Below are positions 11,595 through 20,924 of a stretch of DNA of 64,000 nucleotides, piece after piece. The stretch is from Dictyoglomus thermophilum H-6-12. Its GTDB lineage: Bacteria; Dictyoglomota; Dictyoglomia; Dictyoglomales; Dictyoglomaceae. Positions within the stretch are counted from its first letter, which is position 1, and each line of letters begins with the position of its first letter. Both the position numbers and the translations under genes were made by a program. Location of the stretch: NCBI RefSeq assembly GCF_000020965.1, contig NC_011297.1, positions 1,068,387 to 1,132,386 of the forward strand. Reading direction: 5' to 3'. Under the pieces are notes generated by a model. The model was given only the letters and a program-made list of their open reading frames with translations. It was not told the origin of the DNA and did not search any database.

Positions 11595-12197
11595 TTATAG
11601 AGATCTCACAAAATCCCTTAACTTAAAATTTACTTTTAAATCCTCAGCTATTTTCTCGCATTTCTTTATATCAACAATAGGTAAATTAACTACTGACACA
11701 GTTACATCCTTAATATGCATTTTTGAAACTTTAATAAATTCAATCACAGCCTCGTAAGCATCACTAAAGATGGGTCTAGATAAACGGTTATATTTTTCTT
11801 TACTCTCAGCATTAAGACTTATAGAAATCGCATCTATATAAGGAGAAATTTCTGGCACAATATTCCTCTGATTGAATATATTCCCATGTCCATTTGTATC
11901 TATCCTTATCGGAGTAGAAGGATAACTATGCTTAATAAAACTCGATATTTTTTTTACAACCTCCACCCTAATAAGCGGCTCACCAAACCCACAAAATACG
12001 ACTTCTTTATAAAGTCTTAAATCTATTTTTTTAAGGGACTCTATTATTTCCAAAGAGGAAGGTTCCTTATGAAGTACTAACTTTTTATCTCCAACTCTGT
12101 CCGTGAAATTTCTAATACAGAAAACACACCTATTAGTGCATCTATTAGTTATGTTTAAGTATAAACTATTGCCTAACTGATATACAGTTTCACTCAT
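11595..12197 (-). CDS. TatD-linked radical SAM protein
   Basis: 200 residues. The cluster motif C20-x3-C24-x2-C27 lies in NITNRCTNRCVFC, followed by a glycine-rich FCGFGEP segment. It matches the short radical SAM family that is genomically linked to TatD nucleases (TIGR04038). That linkage holds here: its start overlaps the stop of tatD by 4 bases. Substrate unknown. Shorter than most radical SAM enzymes, with no auxiliary cluster domain. Confidence 0.88.
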   Translation of the reverse strand: MSETVYQLGNSLYLNITNRCTNRCVFCIRNFTDRVGDKKLVLHKEPSSLEIIESLKKIDLRLYKEVVFCGFGEPLIRVEVVKKISSFIKHSYPSTPIRIDTNGHGNIFNQRNIVPEISPYIDAISISLNAESKEKYNRLSRPIFSDAYEAVIEFIKVSKMHIKDVTVSVVNLPIVDIKKCEKIAEDLKVNFKLRDFVRSL

Positions 12198-12955
12198 AAA
12201 TCTCTTCTAAATAATCTATTTAAATTCCCTCGAAACTTAATTGATAATTCTTCCATACTTGTATTCTTTAACTCAGCAACTTTTTGAGCAATTTCAGGCA
12301 AGTAAGCAGGCTCGTTCATCTTGCCCCTATGGGACTGAGGAGGCAAATATGGAGCGTCTGTTTCTATAATAAGATAATCAAGAGGAATTTTCTTTACCAC
12401 TTCCCTAAGGTTATTGGCATTAGGATAAGTTATAGGTCCAGAAAAGCTAAACAAGAAATTCCATTCACAGATGATTTTAAATACTTCGTAACTTCCACTG
12501 TAACTATGCATTATCCCCCCAATTTCCCAAACCCTTTCAGCTTTCATTACGTCAATGAGATCTTTCCATGCATCTCTGCAGTGGATAACAATAGGCTTCT
12601 TCACCTCTTTAGCAAACTGGATAAATTTTGAGAAAACTTCTTTTTGTTTATCTTTTGGAGAATAAAGCTTATAATAATCAAGTCCTATTTCTCCCACAGC
12701 AAGAGTTTTTTCGGTGATTAAACTTTTCCAATTAAGATTATCTATATCAGGACTTGAAGACTCATGAGGATGTACTCCAACAATCGAGTATATACCATCA
12801 AAATCACTTAAATTGACAGCTCTTAAACTAGACTCCCAATCATATCCTACCACAAAAAAGGAGATAACACTATTTTCTCTGGCTCTCTTTACATAGTCCA
12901 TCCATTGAGGATAAAGCCTTTCGTCATTAAGATGTACATGAGTATCTATCCACAT
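12194..12955 (-). CDS. TatD family metal-dependent hydrolase/DNase
   Basis: 253 residues with the TIM-barrel amidohydrolase signatures: HVH (H6, H8), GEIGLDYY, a PIVIHCRDA strand and ETDAPYLPP near the C-terminus. TatD proteins are Mg-dependent 3'-5' exonucleases on DNA/RNA and have been linked to repair and tRNA quality control. Coupled by a 4-base overlap to a radical SAM gene. The SRP RNA gene ends 14 bases upstream, so it may lie in the same transcription unit. Confidence 0.93.
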   Translation of the reverse strand: MWIDTHVHLNDERLYPQWMDYVKRARENSVISFFVVGYDWESSLRAVNLSDFDGIYSIVGVHPHESSSPDIDNLNWKSLITEKTLAVGEIGLDYYKLYSPKDKQKEVFSKFIQFAKEVKKPIVIHCRDAWKDLIDVMKAERVWEIGGIMHSYSGSYEVFKIICEWNFLFSFSGPITYPNANNLREVVKKIPLDYLIIETDAPYLPPQSHRGKMNEPAYLPEIAQKVAELKNTSMEELSIKFRGNLNRLFRRDL

Positions 12956-12969
12956 ATTTCTACCAAAGT

Positions 12970-13247
12970 CCAGGGCTATGCCTCCACCGTCGATATAGCC
13001 TTACGGGTAGAAGAAGACAGGTAAGCTCCAGCCAGGCTTACTGCGGCACCTAAGAGCAACCTCTTACCGTTGCTTCCTTTCGGACCTGGCGGGGTTCGAG
13101 GCACTCTTAGTGCACAGCTCCTGACCTTCATAGCTCCCTTATCTCCCTCTGCTCCCACAAGACTATACCTCGGGTGGCCTTTCGGTCCTGCTATAGCGGA
13201 TTGCAGGTACAGGGCACCGCTAGCTCCCCACCTAAGCATAGCCCTGG
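12970..13247 (-). ncRNA. ffs: Signal recognition particle RNA, large type
   Basis: About 278 nt. The termini pair as CCAGGGCTATGC/GCATAGCCCTGG. The conserved domain IV apical loop reads CCAGGTCCGAAAGGAAGCAACGG. The length and the extra 5'/3' domain indicate the long form with an Alu domain (as in Bacillus and Thermotoga), not the 4.5S type. It guides Ffh to signal peptides. The two open frames across it are an artefact of its GC-rich sequence. Confidence 0.93.
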
Positions 13248-13249
13248 GT

Positions 13250-13477
13250 TTACTCTTGGATTCTCAAAAGTATAAATAAAGAACTTAAAAGTACCCAAAC
13301 AAAGGATACTATAAAAAAGAACAATATTACTTTTCCAACAAATGCTCCTATACTCTTTTCATTTTTGAAAATTTTAGAAAAATCAATCTCCTTGATGACT
13401 GCATATGCAGCCAAAAAGCCAACAATGAAACTAACAATTACACTAGAAGTACTCAATAATTCTCTAATATTACCCAT
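13250..13477 (-). CDS. Small membrane protein, unknown
   Basis: 75 residues starting at MGNIRELL, chosen because GAGGAG stands seven bases upstream; the frame can be extended only by reading through tRNA-Ser. Two hydrophobic segments (about 12-28 and 45-70) flank a basic/acidic loop (KEIDFSKIFKNEKS). No recognised family. It ends 3 bases before the SRP RNA, so tRNA-Ser, this gene and ffs may share transcripts. Confidence 0.7.
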   Translation of the reverse strand: MGNIRELLSTSSVIVSFIVGFLAAYAVIKEIDFSKIFKNEKSIGAFVGKVILFFFIVSFVWVLLSSLFILLRIQE

Positions 13478-13499
13478 TTTCTCCTCTTTTATAAAAACA

Positions 13500-13591
13500 T
13501 GGCGGAGAGGGTGGGATTCGAACCCACGAGACCGCTTTCGCGGTCTACTCGCTCTCCAGGCGAGCGCCTTCGTCCACTCAGCCACCTCTCC
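13500..13591 (-). tRNA. tRNA-Ser (GGA)
   Basis: 92 nt including CCA, with the long variable arm of class II tRNAs (AGACCGCGAAAGCGGTCT). Anticodon stem CTCGC/GCGAG encloses CTGGAGA, giving anticodon GGA. Acceptor GGAGAGG/CCTCTCC with G discriminator. Confidence 0.95.
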
Positions 13592-13618
13592 GTCTACATA
13601 TTATTTTATCATAAAATT

Positions 13619-14089
13619 CTATAAACGTGAACTCCGCACATTCTTAAAAAATTCCTTTAATAAAGCCTCGCACTTATCCTTTTCAACTCCAGATATTATC
13701 TCTCTAAGTTGCCACTTTCTATAATTATCAACATTCAAAAATTTAGTAAAGCCCTCCTCAAGGTTTTCAGTTCCATAAACCAATCTATCTATACGTGAAT
13801 TTAAAATAGCCCCAAAACACATTATACAAGGCTCCAAAGTCACATATAAAGTGCAATTATAAAGTCTCCAATCATTTATTTTTTTGACTGCCTTCTCTAT
13901 AGCAATAATTTCTGCATGAAGGATCGGACTTTTTTTGGTTTCTCTTAAATTATAACCTCTTCCTATTATTTTCTCATTAAAAACTACCACCGCACCTACG
14001 GGTACTTCTCCCTTTTTTAAAGCTTTCTCGGCTTCCTTTATTGCTTCATGCATAAAAAAACTATCTATTGAAGAGAGTCTTTCACCCAT
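13619..14089 (-). CDS. tadA: tRNA-specific adenosine deaminase
   Basis: 156 residues. Deaminase zinc site HAE (58-60) and PCIMC (87-91). It converts the wobble adenosine of tRNA-Arg(ACG) to inosine. The N-terminus DSFFMHEAIKEAEKAL aligns with the usual start of TadA, so the upstream ATG was kept although it overlaps cutA by 25 bases; an ATG 12 codons in is the alternative. Last gene of the long division-cluster run. Confidence 0.92.
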   Translation of the reverse strand: MGERLSSIDSFFMHEAIKEAEKALKKGEVPVGAVVVFNEKIIGRGYNLRETKKSPILHAEIIAIEKAVKKINDWRLYNCTLYVTLEPCIMCFGAILNSRIDRLVYGTENLEEGFTKFLNVDNYRKWQLREIISGVEKDKCEALLKEFFKNVRSSRL

Positions 14090-14373
14090 TCCAAGTATTC
14101 TGGAAGACCATAATTTATCGGAATTCCTATTATTTCTGGTAACTCGTACGGATGTAATTCTTTTATGCGCTTAACAAGGTCTGGAAATTTGTTCTTTTCG
14201 GTTTTTATTAACATAATCACTTCATCATCAGATTTTTTCTCACCTTGCCAGATATAAATAGATTTCACCCCTGGAATTATGTTTATACAAGCAGAGAGCT
14301 TTTCATCCAGAAGTATATTTGATATTCTTTCTGCATTTTCCCAGGTATCAATGGTCACTATAGCAAGAATCAT
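14065..14373 (-). CDS. cutA: CutA1 divalent-cation tolerance-like protein
   Basis: 102 residues, the standard size of the trimeric CutA1 fold. Family features are visible: ISNILLDEKLSACINIIPGV near the N-terminus, SIYIWQGE, and HPYELPEIIGIPI near the C-terminus. Its in vivo role is unclear outside copper tolerance in enterics. The start has AAGGAGGTAAG and lies within the end of the HAD gene. Confidence 0.93.
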   Translation of the reverse strand: MILAIVTIDTWENAERISNILLDEKLSACINIIPGVKSIYIWQGEKKSDDEVIMLIKTEKNKFPDLVKRIKELHPYELPEIIGIPINYGLPEYLEWVKDSLQ

Positions 14374-15136
14374 TGATACTTACCTCCTTTTTAAGATTAA
14401 GTACCTCTTGTATTATATAGTAAACAGATTCTTTTGGAGAAGCTTCGATAATATAATTTGCCACTTTTTTCAATCTAATAGAAGCGTTTTCCAAAGTTAT
14501 ACCTAATCCTGCCCATTTTATCATCTCTTCGTCATTATCATAATCTCCTAAAGCTATTACTTCTTCTAATTTTATTCCCAAAAATTTAACTAACTCTTTA
14601 AGTGCTTTTCCCTTTGAGACACCTTTGGGCAAAATTTCTAAATACTTATAAGACGAAAAAACCACATTTAAACAATCTTTATCCTGCAGTATTTTGTTTT
14701 TTAATTCCTTAAGAAACTTCTCTTCACCTTCTATAAAAATCTTAATTATACCCTCTTTATTTTGCTTCAACAAACCTAACGCTTCTTTATCTTCGATTAA
14801 TTTATCATCCCAATAAACTCCAAGTTTAATATAGTCCCAGTACTCTGATATAACAGTCAAAGACTCAGCTACTTCTTTTTTTGAAAGATATTTTAAGTAC
14901 AAGTAGGAATTCTTTACCGGATCATATATTCCTGCACCATTATAAATTATTACAGGGATATTTAAATTTAAAGGTTCCACAATCTTAGTAATAGACGACC
15001 ATCTTCTTCCTGTCGCTATGGTTACTTCAATATTGTTTTTTCTCAATAGATTTATAGCCTCAACATTCTTAGAAGAGATGACTTCTGATTCATCAATTAT
15101 ACTGCCATCTAAATCGGTAATAAAAAGCTTATACAT
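14348..15136 (-). CDS. Cof-type HAD phosphatase
   Basis: 262 residues. HAD motif I DLDGS at 8-12 (catalytic D8, D10), motif II IATGR, motif III lysine in the PKGVSKGKALKEL segment, motif IV GDYDNDEEMI. The type IIB cap places it in the Cof/YidA group, which hydrolyse sugar phosphates or flavin nucleotides. Substrate cannot be read from sequence. Overlaps both neighbours, so it is translationally coupled within the operon. Confidence 0.9.
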   Translation of the reverse strand: MYKLFITDLDGSIIDESEVISSKNVEAINLLRKNNIEVTIATGRRWSSITKIVEPLNLNIPVIIYNGAGIYDPVKNSYLYLKYLSKKEVAESLTVISEYWDYIKLGVYWDDKLIEDKEALGLLKQNKEGIIKIFIEGEEKFLKELKNKILQDKDCLNVVFSSYKYLEILPKGVSKGKALKELVKFLGIKLEEVIALGDYDNDEEMIKWAGLGITLENASIRLKKVANYIIEASPKESVYYIIQEVLNLKKEVSINDSCYSDH

Positions 15137-15770
15137 TTAATATCACTTCCCTTATTTGCCTCATCAATAAGGGTTTTACAGTGAAAAGGTCAAGGAATTC
15201 TTCCCCTCTCAGTATTGTATTATCTAACTTAATAGTCTCTAAATATACCAAAAATATATTGTCTTTAGTTTTTCTATAGGAGACACTCTTTATATAATCA
15301 AAAGGCTTTATCTCTTTAATATTATTCCCTCTTCTCACCAAAATTTTAGTATCCCTTAAAGAATTAATATTTTCTATTTCGGAAACAAACCAATTTTCTC
15401 TATGTACAAACAGATGTAACTCGTAATTAATACCATAAGTATCCTCTATTAAGGAGGACTTTTTAACTTTATAACCCTCATAAAACCTTATGTCGGGCGG
15501 AAGCTCTTTATTGATCTTTTCTATAATCTCTCTCTCCTCAATCTCCTCATGTAGTGTCATATCTACATAATCCCTTCTACTCTCTACTCCTACAGGACAA
15601 GGAAATCCTAAGGAGATAAGAGGTCTTGGATTATAACCCTCAGAATATTTAATAGGAATATTTGCTCTTCTTAGAGCTCGACCTAAAAAGATAAGGAAAT
15701 CATTTGCCCCTAAATATTTTAAAAGACCTAATTTAGAAAAAACCAATCTATAAAAATATCTATTCTCCAT
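15129..15770 (-). CDS. TIGR03936 radical-SAM-associated protein (DUF2344)
   Basis: 213 residues. Contains the family's YRLVFSKLGLLKYLG opening, RALRRANIPIKYSEGYNPRP and ISLGFPCPVGVES. This family follows or is fused to the B12-type radical SAM protein TIGR03960, exactly as here (overlap of 11 bases). In Clostridia the pair sits beside rodA and ribonuclease G genes. Function unknown; a role in RNA or envelope modification has not been shown. Confidence 0.9.
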   Translation of the reverse strand: MENRYFYRLVFSKLGLLKYLGANDFLIFLGRALRRANIPIKYSEGYNPRPLISLGFPCPVGVESRRDYVDMTLHEEIEEREIIEKINKELPPDIRFYEGYKVKKSSLIEDTYGINYELHLFVHRENWFVSEIENINSLRDTKILVRRGNNIKEIKPFDYIKSVSYRKTKDNIFLVYLETIKLDNTILRGEEFLDLFTVKPLLMRQIREVILNV

Positions 15771-17553
15771 GGTCTACCCCACAAAAATCGCAAGAAATTC
15801 TCCATTCACAAGCTCCACTCTCTATATTTTTATATGCTCTTTCTCTTTCTTTCATGAGATAGTATTTAGAGACAGCAAAAATATGATCCCAAGGTAGTTT
15901 CTCCTCTATATCTAATTCTCCTGTATAAACTGTAGGACTAATTCCAGTTTCCTTAAAAGCATTATTCCAATATTGTAAATTCAAATATTCTTTCCATCCT
16001 TCCAATCTACTCCCCTTCTCCCATGCCTCAAATATTACTTTAGCTAACCTCCTATCCCCCCGAGATAATACAGCCTCAAGAAAACTCATATTATAGTCAT
16101 GCACATCTATAGTGATATTTCTTTTTTTATTCAAATGTCTAAAAAGTATCTGTTTTCTTTCTTCTATTACACTCTTTTCTTCAAACTTTTCCCATTGGAA
16201 AGGAGTATGAGGCTTAGGTATAAAAACCGAGAAACTTAAATGTAATTTTGCACTTTTATTAAGTTTAAGTATCTTATAGATCAAATCTACAGTTTGGTAA
16301 ATATCCTCATTGGTCTCGGTAGGAAGACCTAGCATAAAGTATAACTTAATGTTATTCCAACCCTTTTGAAAAGCAACTTCTAGAGTTTTCAAAAAATCTT
16401 CTTCTCTTAATCCTTTATTTATTACTCTTCTTAGCCTTTCACTTCCAGATTCTATTGCAAAAGTAAGGCCTGACTTTCTTACTTTCGATATTTTTTCGGC
16501 AAGAGATAAAGAAAAGTTATCAGCCCTCAAAGAAGGTAAAGAAAAATTTACCATCTTTTTCGAAAATTCTTCCGTAAGTAAATTTACAAGTCTTTCTATT
16601 TCTGGATAATCGCTACTGCTTAAAGATAGTAAGCTTATTTCTTCATAACCTGTGTTTTTTATTATTTCACGAGTATAATCTATTACTTTTTCTACGCTTC
16701 TGTATCTTTTAGGTCTGTATATATACCCAGCTAAACAAAACCTACAATTCCTCTGACACCCTCTCATAATTTCAACAGAACCTCTATCATGTACCACTTG
16801 TTGAATAGGAACAATAGGCTTTGTAGGGAAAAAAGCGTTATCAAGATCGTAGACAATCCTTCTCTTAACTATTTTGGGGACCCAGTCATATTTGGGATTT
16901 ATGCTATAAAACTTACCATTCTTGTACTCAACCTCATATAAAGAGGGTATGTACACTCCTTCAATCTTAGAAACACTCCTAAAAAATTCTATCTTTGACT
17001 TCTTCTCTTCTTCCTTCCATTCTATATAAGTATCTACTATCTTATCTAACGCTTCTTCTGCTTCTCCAATAAAAATTATGTCAAAAAAATCTGCAATAGG
17101 CTCAGGATTTAAAACCGTAGGCCCTCCTGCTATTACAAGAGGATATTTTTCATCACGATCTTTTGAAAAAAGAGGAATATTAGCCAAATTCAATATGGTA
17201 AGCACACCCGAATAGGTCAATTCATAGGCAAGACTAAAAGCAACCCAATCAAACATATTCACAGGTTTCTTACTTTCTAAGGTAAATAGTGGTAATCTCT
17301 TATCTTTGAGTTTTTTCTCGAGATCTATTCCAGGAACAAATACTCTCTCACACAAAACATCGTCTCTTCTATTTAAGAGATAATATATTATTTGAAAACC
17401 TAAATGAGACATCCCTATCTCGTACAAATCTGGAAAAGCAAGGGCAACTCTTAGTTTAACCTCATTCCAAGGCTTTATTATTATGTTATGTTCATTCCCT
17501 ATATATCTTGAAGGTTTTTCTATATCTGAAAGTAAGCTATCTATATCGATCAT
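15760..17553 (-). CDS. B12-binding-type radical SAM protein, TIGR03960
   Basis: 597 residues. N-terminal Rossmann-like B12-binding-type region (about 35-180, with VIAGGPTVLNPEP), radical SAM core with C266, C270 and C273 in RGCQRNCRFC, and a C-terminal cysteine pair in CDFCGVDHGE. Its start overlaps the rodA stop as ATGA. Paired with the TIGR03936 protein downstream. A paralogue of the same layout lies just after ftsZ in the same operon. The modified substrate is unknown. Confidence 0.9.
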   Translation of the reverse strand: MIDIDSLLSDIEKPSRYIGNEHNIIIKPWNEVKLRVALAFPDLYEIGMSHLGFQIIYYLLNRRDDVLCERVFVPGIDLEKKLKDKRLPLFTLESKKPVNMFDWVAFSLAYELTYSGVLTILNLANIPLFSKDRDEKYPLVIAGGPTVLNPEPIADFFDIIFIGEAEEALDKIVDTYIEWKEEEKKSKIEFFRSVSKIEGVYIPSLYEVEYKNGKFYSINPKYDWVPKIVKRRIVYDLDNAFFPTKPIVPIQQVVHDRGSVEIMRGCQRNCRFCLAGYIYRPKRYRSVEKVIDYTREIIKNTGYEEISLLSLSSSDYPEIERLVNLLTEEFSKKMVNFSLPSLRADNFSLSLAEKISKVRKSGLTFAIESGSERLRRVINKGLREEDFLKTLEVAFQKGWNNIKLYFMLGLPTETNEDIYQTVDLIYKILKLNKSAKLHLSFSVFIPKPHTPFQWEKFEEKSVIEERKQILFRHLNKKRNITIDVHDYNMSFLEAVLSRGDRRLAKVIFEAWEKGSRLEGWKEYLNLQYWNNAFKETGISPTVYTGELDIEEKLPWDHIFAVSKYYLMKERERAYKNIESGACEWRISCDFCGVDHGE

Positions 17554-18650
17554 ATTGCTTGTCTTTCCCCTCTTGTATAGATATTTATGATCAATCCCAA
17601 CATAGCATAATTAACAATAAGAGAAGTTCTTGCAAAACTTATAAATGGCAAAGGGATACCCACAACTGGAAAAATCCCCATCACCATACACAAATTTACA
17701 AAAGTTTGAAAAAACCAACAAAAAAGTATTCCTTCTATCACATATTTACCAAATTTATCCTTAATACTTCTTGCAATCTCCCAAGTATATTTAAAAAGCA
17801 GATAGTACAGAAGGACTATAAAAGCACATCCTAAAAACCCAAATTCCTCTCCTATAGCCGAAAATATAAAATCTGTGTGTTGCTCGGGTATTAAATTTAA
17901 ATGGGTTTGTGTACCCTGAAACCATCCTTTACCCCAAATGCCTCCAGACCCAATTGCAATTATAGATTGTATCACTTGATACCCACTACCGAGAGGATCT
18001 TTCATTGGGTCTAAGAAAGTAAGTATTCTTTGTTGTTGATAAGGTTTCAAAATCAACCAAAGAAAAGGAAGCAACAAAAAACCTAGTAAGATCAATCTCA
18101 AAAGATATTTATATGAAATCTCGGATAAAAACAAAATAAAAATACCTGTTACAAAAATCACTATTGCAGTCCCTAAATCAGGCTGCACCATCACAGCTAA
18201 AAAAGGAATGAGGATTAATATAATGGTAAAAACAAATTCTTTAAATCCAAGTTTTTTTCTTTTGTAATCTAATTCAGATAGAAATCCAGCAAGAGATATT
18301 ACAATCAAAAGTTTTGAAAGTTCGGAAGGTTGAAAAGAAAAACCAAATATAGAAAACCACCTTTGCGCACCTAAGCTTTCCCTTCCAAAGAATAAAACTA
18401 AGATTAAAAGTAATAAATTAAAACCATAAATAAACCTCCAAAGTCTTTCCCATACTCGGTAAGGGGTAGTTACAAAGAAGAGAAAAAAGGCTATAGCTAT
18501 TAAAAAGGCAATAAACTGCCTCTGTACAAAAATATATGGAGATAGTTCCTTAGCCATAAGACGTGTGGCTGTAGTGTCATATATGAAGAAGAAACCTATA
18601 AAAGTTAAGACTAAGACAATTAATATTAACTTTATGTCTTTTTTTCTCAT
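17550..18650 (-). CDS. rodA: RodA peptidoglycan glycosyltransferase
   Basis: 366 residues, about ten membrane segments. SEDS-family marks: QPSELSKLLIVI, VQPDLGTAIV, GSGGIWGKGW, IPEQHTDFIFSAIGEEFG and a C-terminal GIPLPFISFARTSL. RodA polymerises glycan strands for cell elongation with a class B PBP. Distinct from the second SEDS protein of the cluster (ftsW). The IPEQHTDF signature favours RodA. No matching PBP2 gene is adjacent. Confidence 0.93.
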   Translation of the reverse strand: MRKKDIKLILIVLVLTFIGFFFIYDTTATRLMAKELSPYIFVQRQFIAFLIAIAFFLFFVTTPYRVWERLWRFIYGFNLLLLILVLFFGRESLGAQRWFSIFGFSFQPSELSKLLIVISLAGFLSELDYKRKKLGFKEFVFTIILILIPFLAVMVQPDLGTAIVIFVTGIFILFLSEISYKYLLRLILLGFLLLPFLWLILKPYQQQRILTFLDPMKDPLGSGYQVIQSIIAIGSGGIWGKGWFQGTQTHLNLIPEQHTDFIFSAIGEEFGFLGCAFIVLLYYLLFKYTWEIARSIKDKFGKYVIEGILFCWFFQTFVNLCMVMGIFPVVGIPLPFISFARTSLIVNYAMLGLIINIYTRGERQAI

Positions 18651-18655
18651 TTATA

Positions 18656-19879
18656 TCAACCATTCATTCTCCAAATAATTAATCCAGAAACAGGCTTTGG
18701 ATAAAAATAAGTAGATTTTTGAGGAAGCCGTTCTCTATTAACAGCAAGAGTATACACAATCTCTATAGGTATAGAGGGTAAAACAAAAGCTGATTTATAA
18801 TCACTACTGTACAACAAACTTTTAACCTCTTTTATATCATGAGAAAATCTAATTACTCCTTTTTCTTGCAACTCATTTTCTGTTTTACCAAGGATTCCTT
18901 CCCATACACCTTTATGTAAAATAGTAGTAGGTAAAATCCACCACAATTCTGAATGCTCCTTGTTTTCATTTATATAATCAGCTTTTGGAACCAATTTAAA
19001 GAGTTTATTATCTACTGCATAATATATATATGGATTGTTAGGTTTAAAAGAGAGATCTAAATTTTCAATTTTGTTATCTTCCAGATAAAGATCAAAATAT
19101 TTTCTAAACGCATTAAGCTCTATCCCAATATTATTCTTTAAAACCCTATGAGTGGGAAGAAGTTTAATGCCTGGATCATACAAATCAGTCATCAACATCA
19201 TAATATATTTAGCATTAGGATCTTTACTCTCTTCATAATAAAGCCATGAGGCTTCATACCTATGGTGTCCATCTGCGATCAAAACTTTCTTATCCAAGAA
19301 GAAATTCTCAATAAGATTAACATAATTATCTTTATCTAATTTCCAAACAGTATGAATTCTGTAATCCCAACCATGAGCTTTAATTATAGGCTTTTCTTTT
19401 TCCACTTCTCTCCAAATACTACGCAAGATACTATCTTTATCCTCATATATCCCCCAGATGGGTTCTAAGTTAGCTCTTAGTTTCCTCAAAAGTTCAAGCC
19501 TATCAAGCTTCGGGCCAGAAAAAGTATGTTCATGAGGTAATATGTTTTCACCAAGTGGTTCAAGTTCCAACAAGGCAATCAGTCCATAGTTATACTCATA
19601 TCTATCTCCCCACTGAAATTCTTGTTTGTATAAATAAAAACCAGGACTCTCGGTAATTAACACCTGAGAATCGATCCATTTCAAAAATAGCTCTTTTATT
19701 TCCTCGTAATTAACTGGTAAAGAATCTCCTAAAGTTAGATGAGTGATATTATAGGGATGCATCCCTAGATACTTTTCTCTTTCCTCTTTGGGAATTACGT
19801 CATAAGGAGGAGCAATTAAAGAATTAATAGGAAGTTCTGAATTGAACCTCAATGCACTAAAAGGATGAACTTTAACCAT
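18656..19879 (-). CDS. DUF1015 family protein
   Basis: 407 residues. Family features include the opening VHPFSALRFN, the LIAPPYDVIP turn, HEHTFSGPK and the ADGHHRYEAS motif. DUF1015 proteins are widespread and of unknown function; the conserved His/Asp motifs suggest an enzyme. Start supported by GGAAGGAG. Lies between the histidine kinase and rodA with small overlaps or gaps, so it is part of the operon. Confidence 0.92.
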   Translation of the reverse strand: MVKVHPFSALRFNSELPINSLIAPPYDVIPKEEREKYLGMHPYNITHLTLGDSLPVNYEEIKELFLKWIDSQVLITESPGFYLYKQEFQWGDRYEYNYGLIALLELEPLGENILPHEHTFSGPKLDRLELLRKLRANLEPIWGIYEDKDSILRSIWREVEKEKPIIKAHGWDYRIHTVWKLDKDNYVNLIENFFLDKKVLIADGHHRYEASWLYYEESKDPNAKYIMMLMTDLYDPGIKLLPTHRVLKNNIGIELNAFRKYFDLYLEDNKIENLDLSFKPNNPYIYYAVDNKLFKLVPKADYINENKEHSELWWILPTTILHKGVWEGILGKTENELQEKGVIRFSHDIKEVKSLLYSSDYKSAFVLPSIPIEIVYTLAVNRERLPQKSTYFYPKPVSGLIIWRMNG

Positions 19880-20924
19880 CTTTTACTCCTTCCTTTCTTT
19901 TAGGGATTATAATCTCAAATTTTGTTCCCTTATTAACCTTACTTTCTACCGTGATACTCCATCCATGTCTTTCAATGAGCTTTTTTACTATAGAAAGGCC
20001 TAATCCTGTACTAAAACCATCCTCATTAGTTCTAGATTTATTTACCCTATAAAATCTATCAAATATTCTATTTAAATCTTTCTCGGGTATGCCAATACCT
20101 GTATCTTTAACCCAAAGGACCACATTGTCACTATCTTCATTAATTCCTATCTCTATTGACCCACTAGGAGGAGTATATTTTACAGCATTTTCTACTATAT
20201 TGAAGATTATAGTATCAACATGTTGCGGATCTGCACTTACAATAACCTTCTCTGGTATTTTTAGATTTATCTCTAAATTTTTCTTAGAGATATGAGGAGT
20301 TAATCTATCTACAATCTCCATTATTATCTCGGTAAGATTTACCTCTTTAAGTTGTAAATCTATTACTCCAGCCTCAAGCCGTGATAAATTTAACAGGTTA
20401 CTTACAAGTTTTGACATTCGTTCAACTTCTTTTCTTAAATATGGAAAGAACTCATTATATATTTCATCAAGAGTAATTTTTCTTTCCGAAAATAAGTCAA
20501 TTAATATCTGAATTGAGGTTAAAGGAGTCCTTAACTCATGAGAAGCATTTCCAAGAAATTCCTTAAAATTTTCTTCCAACCTGTAAAGAGGTGTATAATC
20601 ATTAATAATCAATAAAACTTCCTGATTTCCACTAAGATAAAAGGCCTCAACTTCCAAATATTTTTTCTCTTTTCCCCAAAAATTTAAATTAGTTTTGTTA
20701 TAACTTTTGTTTTGGAGAGTTTTCTTATATAGATCATCGATCTCATAATCTGGTATCAGCTCAATAAGCTTTTTATTGTTGTTTTTGTTATTTTTTATAT
20801 CAAATAATTCTTTTGCCTTATTATTTGCAAAAATTACAAGTCCATCCTTATCCACAATAAGGATACCAATCTGAACATTCTCAGTAAGTACTTTCCATCT
20901 TTCTTCAATCTTGCTTATCTTCAT
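19872..20924 (-). CDS. PAS-domain sensor histidine kinase (soluble)
   Basis: 350 residues with no membrane segment. Residues about 8-115 are a PAS domain (VQIGILIVDKDGLVIFANN). The dimerisation helix has phosphoacceptor H129 in NASHELRTPLTS, and the ATPase has N-box NIVENAVKYT, DTGIGIPE and GLGLSIVKKL. Classed with PhoR/WalK-like kinases. The start has AGGAGG and lies within the end of its response regulator. With no sensing loop outside the cell it probably reads an intracellular cue. Location in a division/wall operon suggests a WalK-like envelope role (inference). Confidence 0.93.
   Translation of the reverse strand: MKISKIEERWKVLTENVQIGILIVDKDGLVIFANNKAKELFDIKNNKNNNKKLIELIPDYEIDDLYKKTLQNKSYNKTNLNFWGKEKKYLEVEAFYLSGNQEVLLIINDYTPLYRLEENFKEFLGNASHELRTPLTSIQILIDLFSERKITLDEIYNEFFPYLRKEVERMSKLVSNLLNLSRLEAGVIDLQLKEVNLTEIIMEIVDRLTPHISKKNLEINLKIPEKVIVSADPQHVDTIIFNIVENAVKYTPPSGSIEIGINEDSDNVVLWVKDTGIGIPEKDLNRIFDRFYRVNKSRTNEDGFSTGLGLSIVKKLIERHGWSITVESKVNKGTKFEIIIPKRKEGVKDG

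Noticed and set aside
12976-13279. Two open frames of 69-87 codons
   Set aside because: Both overlie the SRP RNA, whose terminal helix and domain IV loop are clear.
13478-13585. Upstream extension of the 75-residue membrane protein
   Set aside because: The extra codons are tRNA-Ser sequence; the internal ATG has a good ribosome site.
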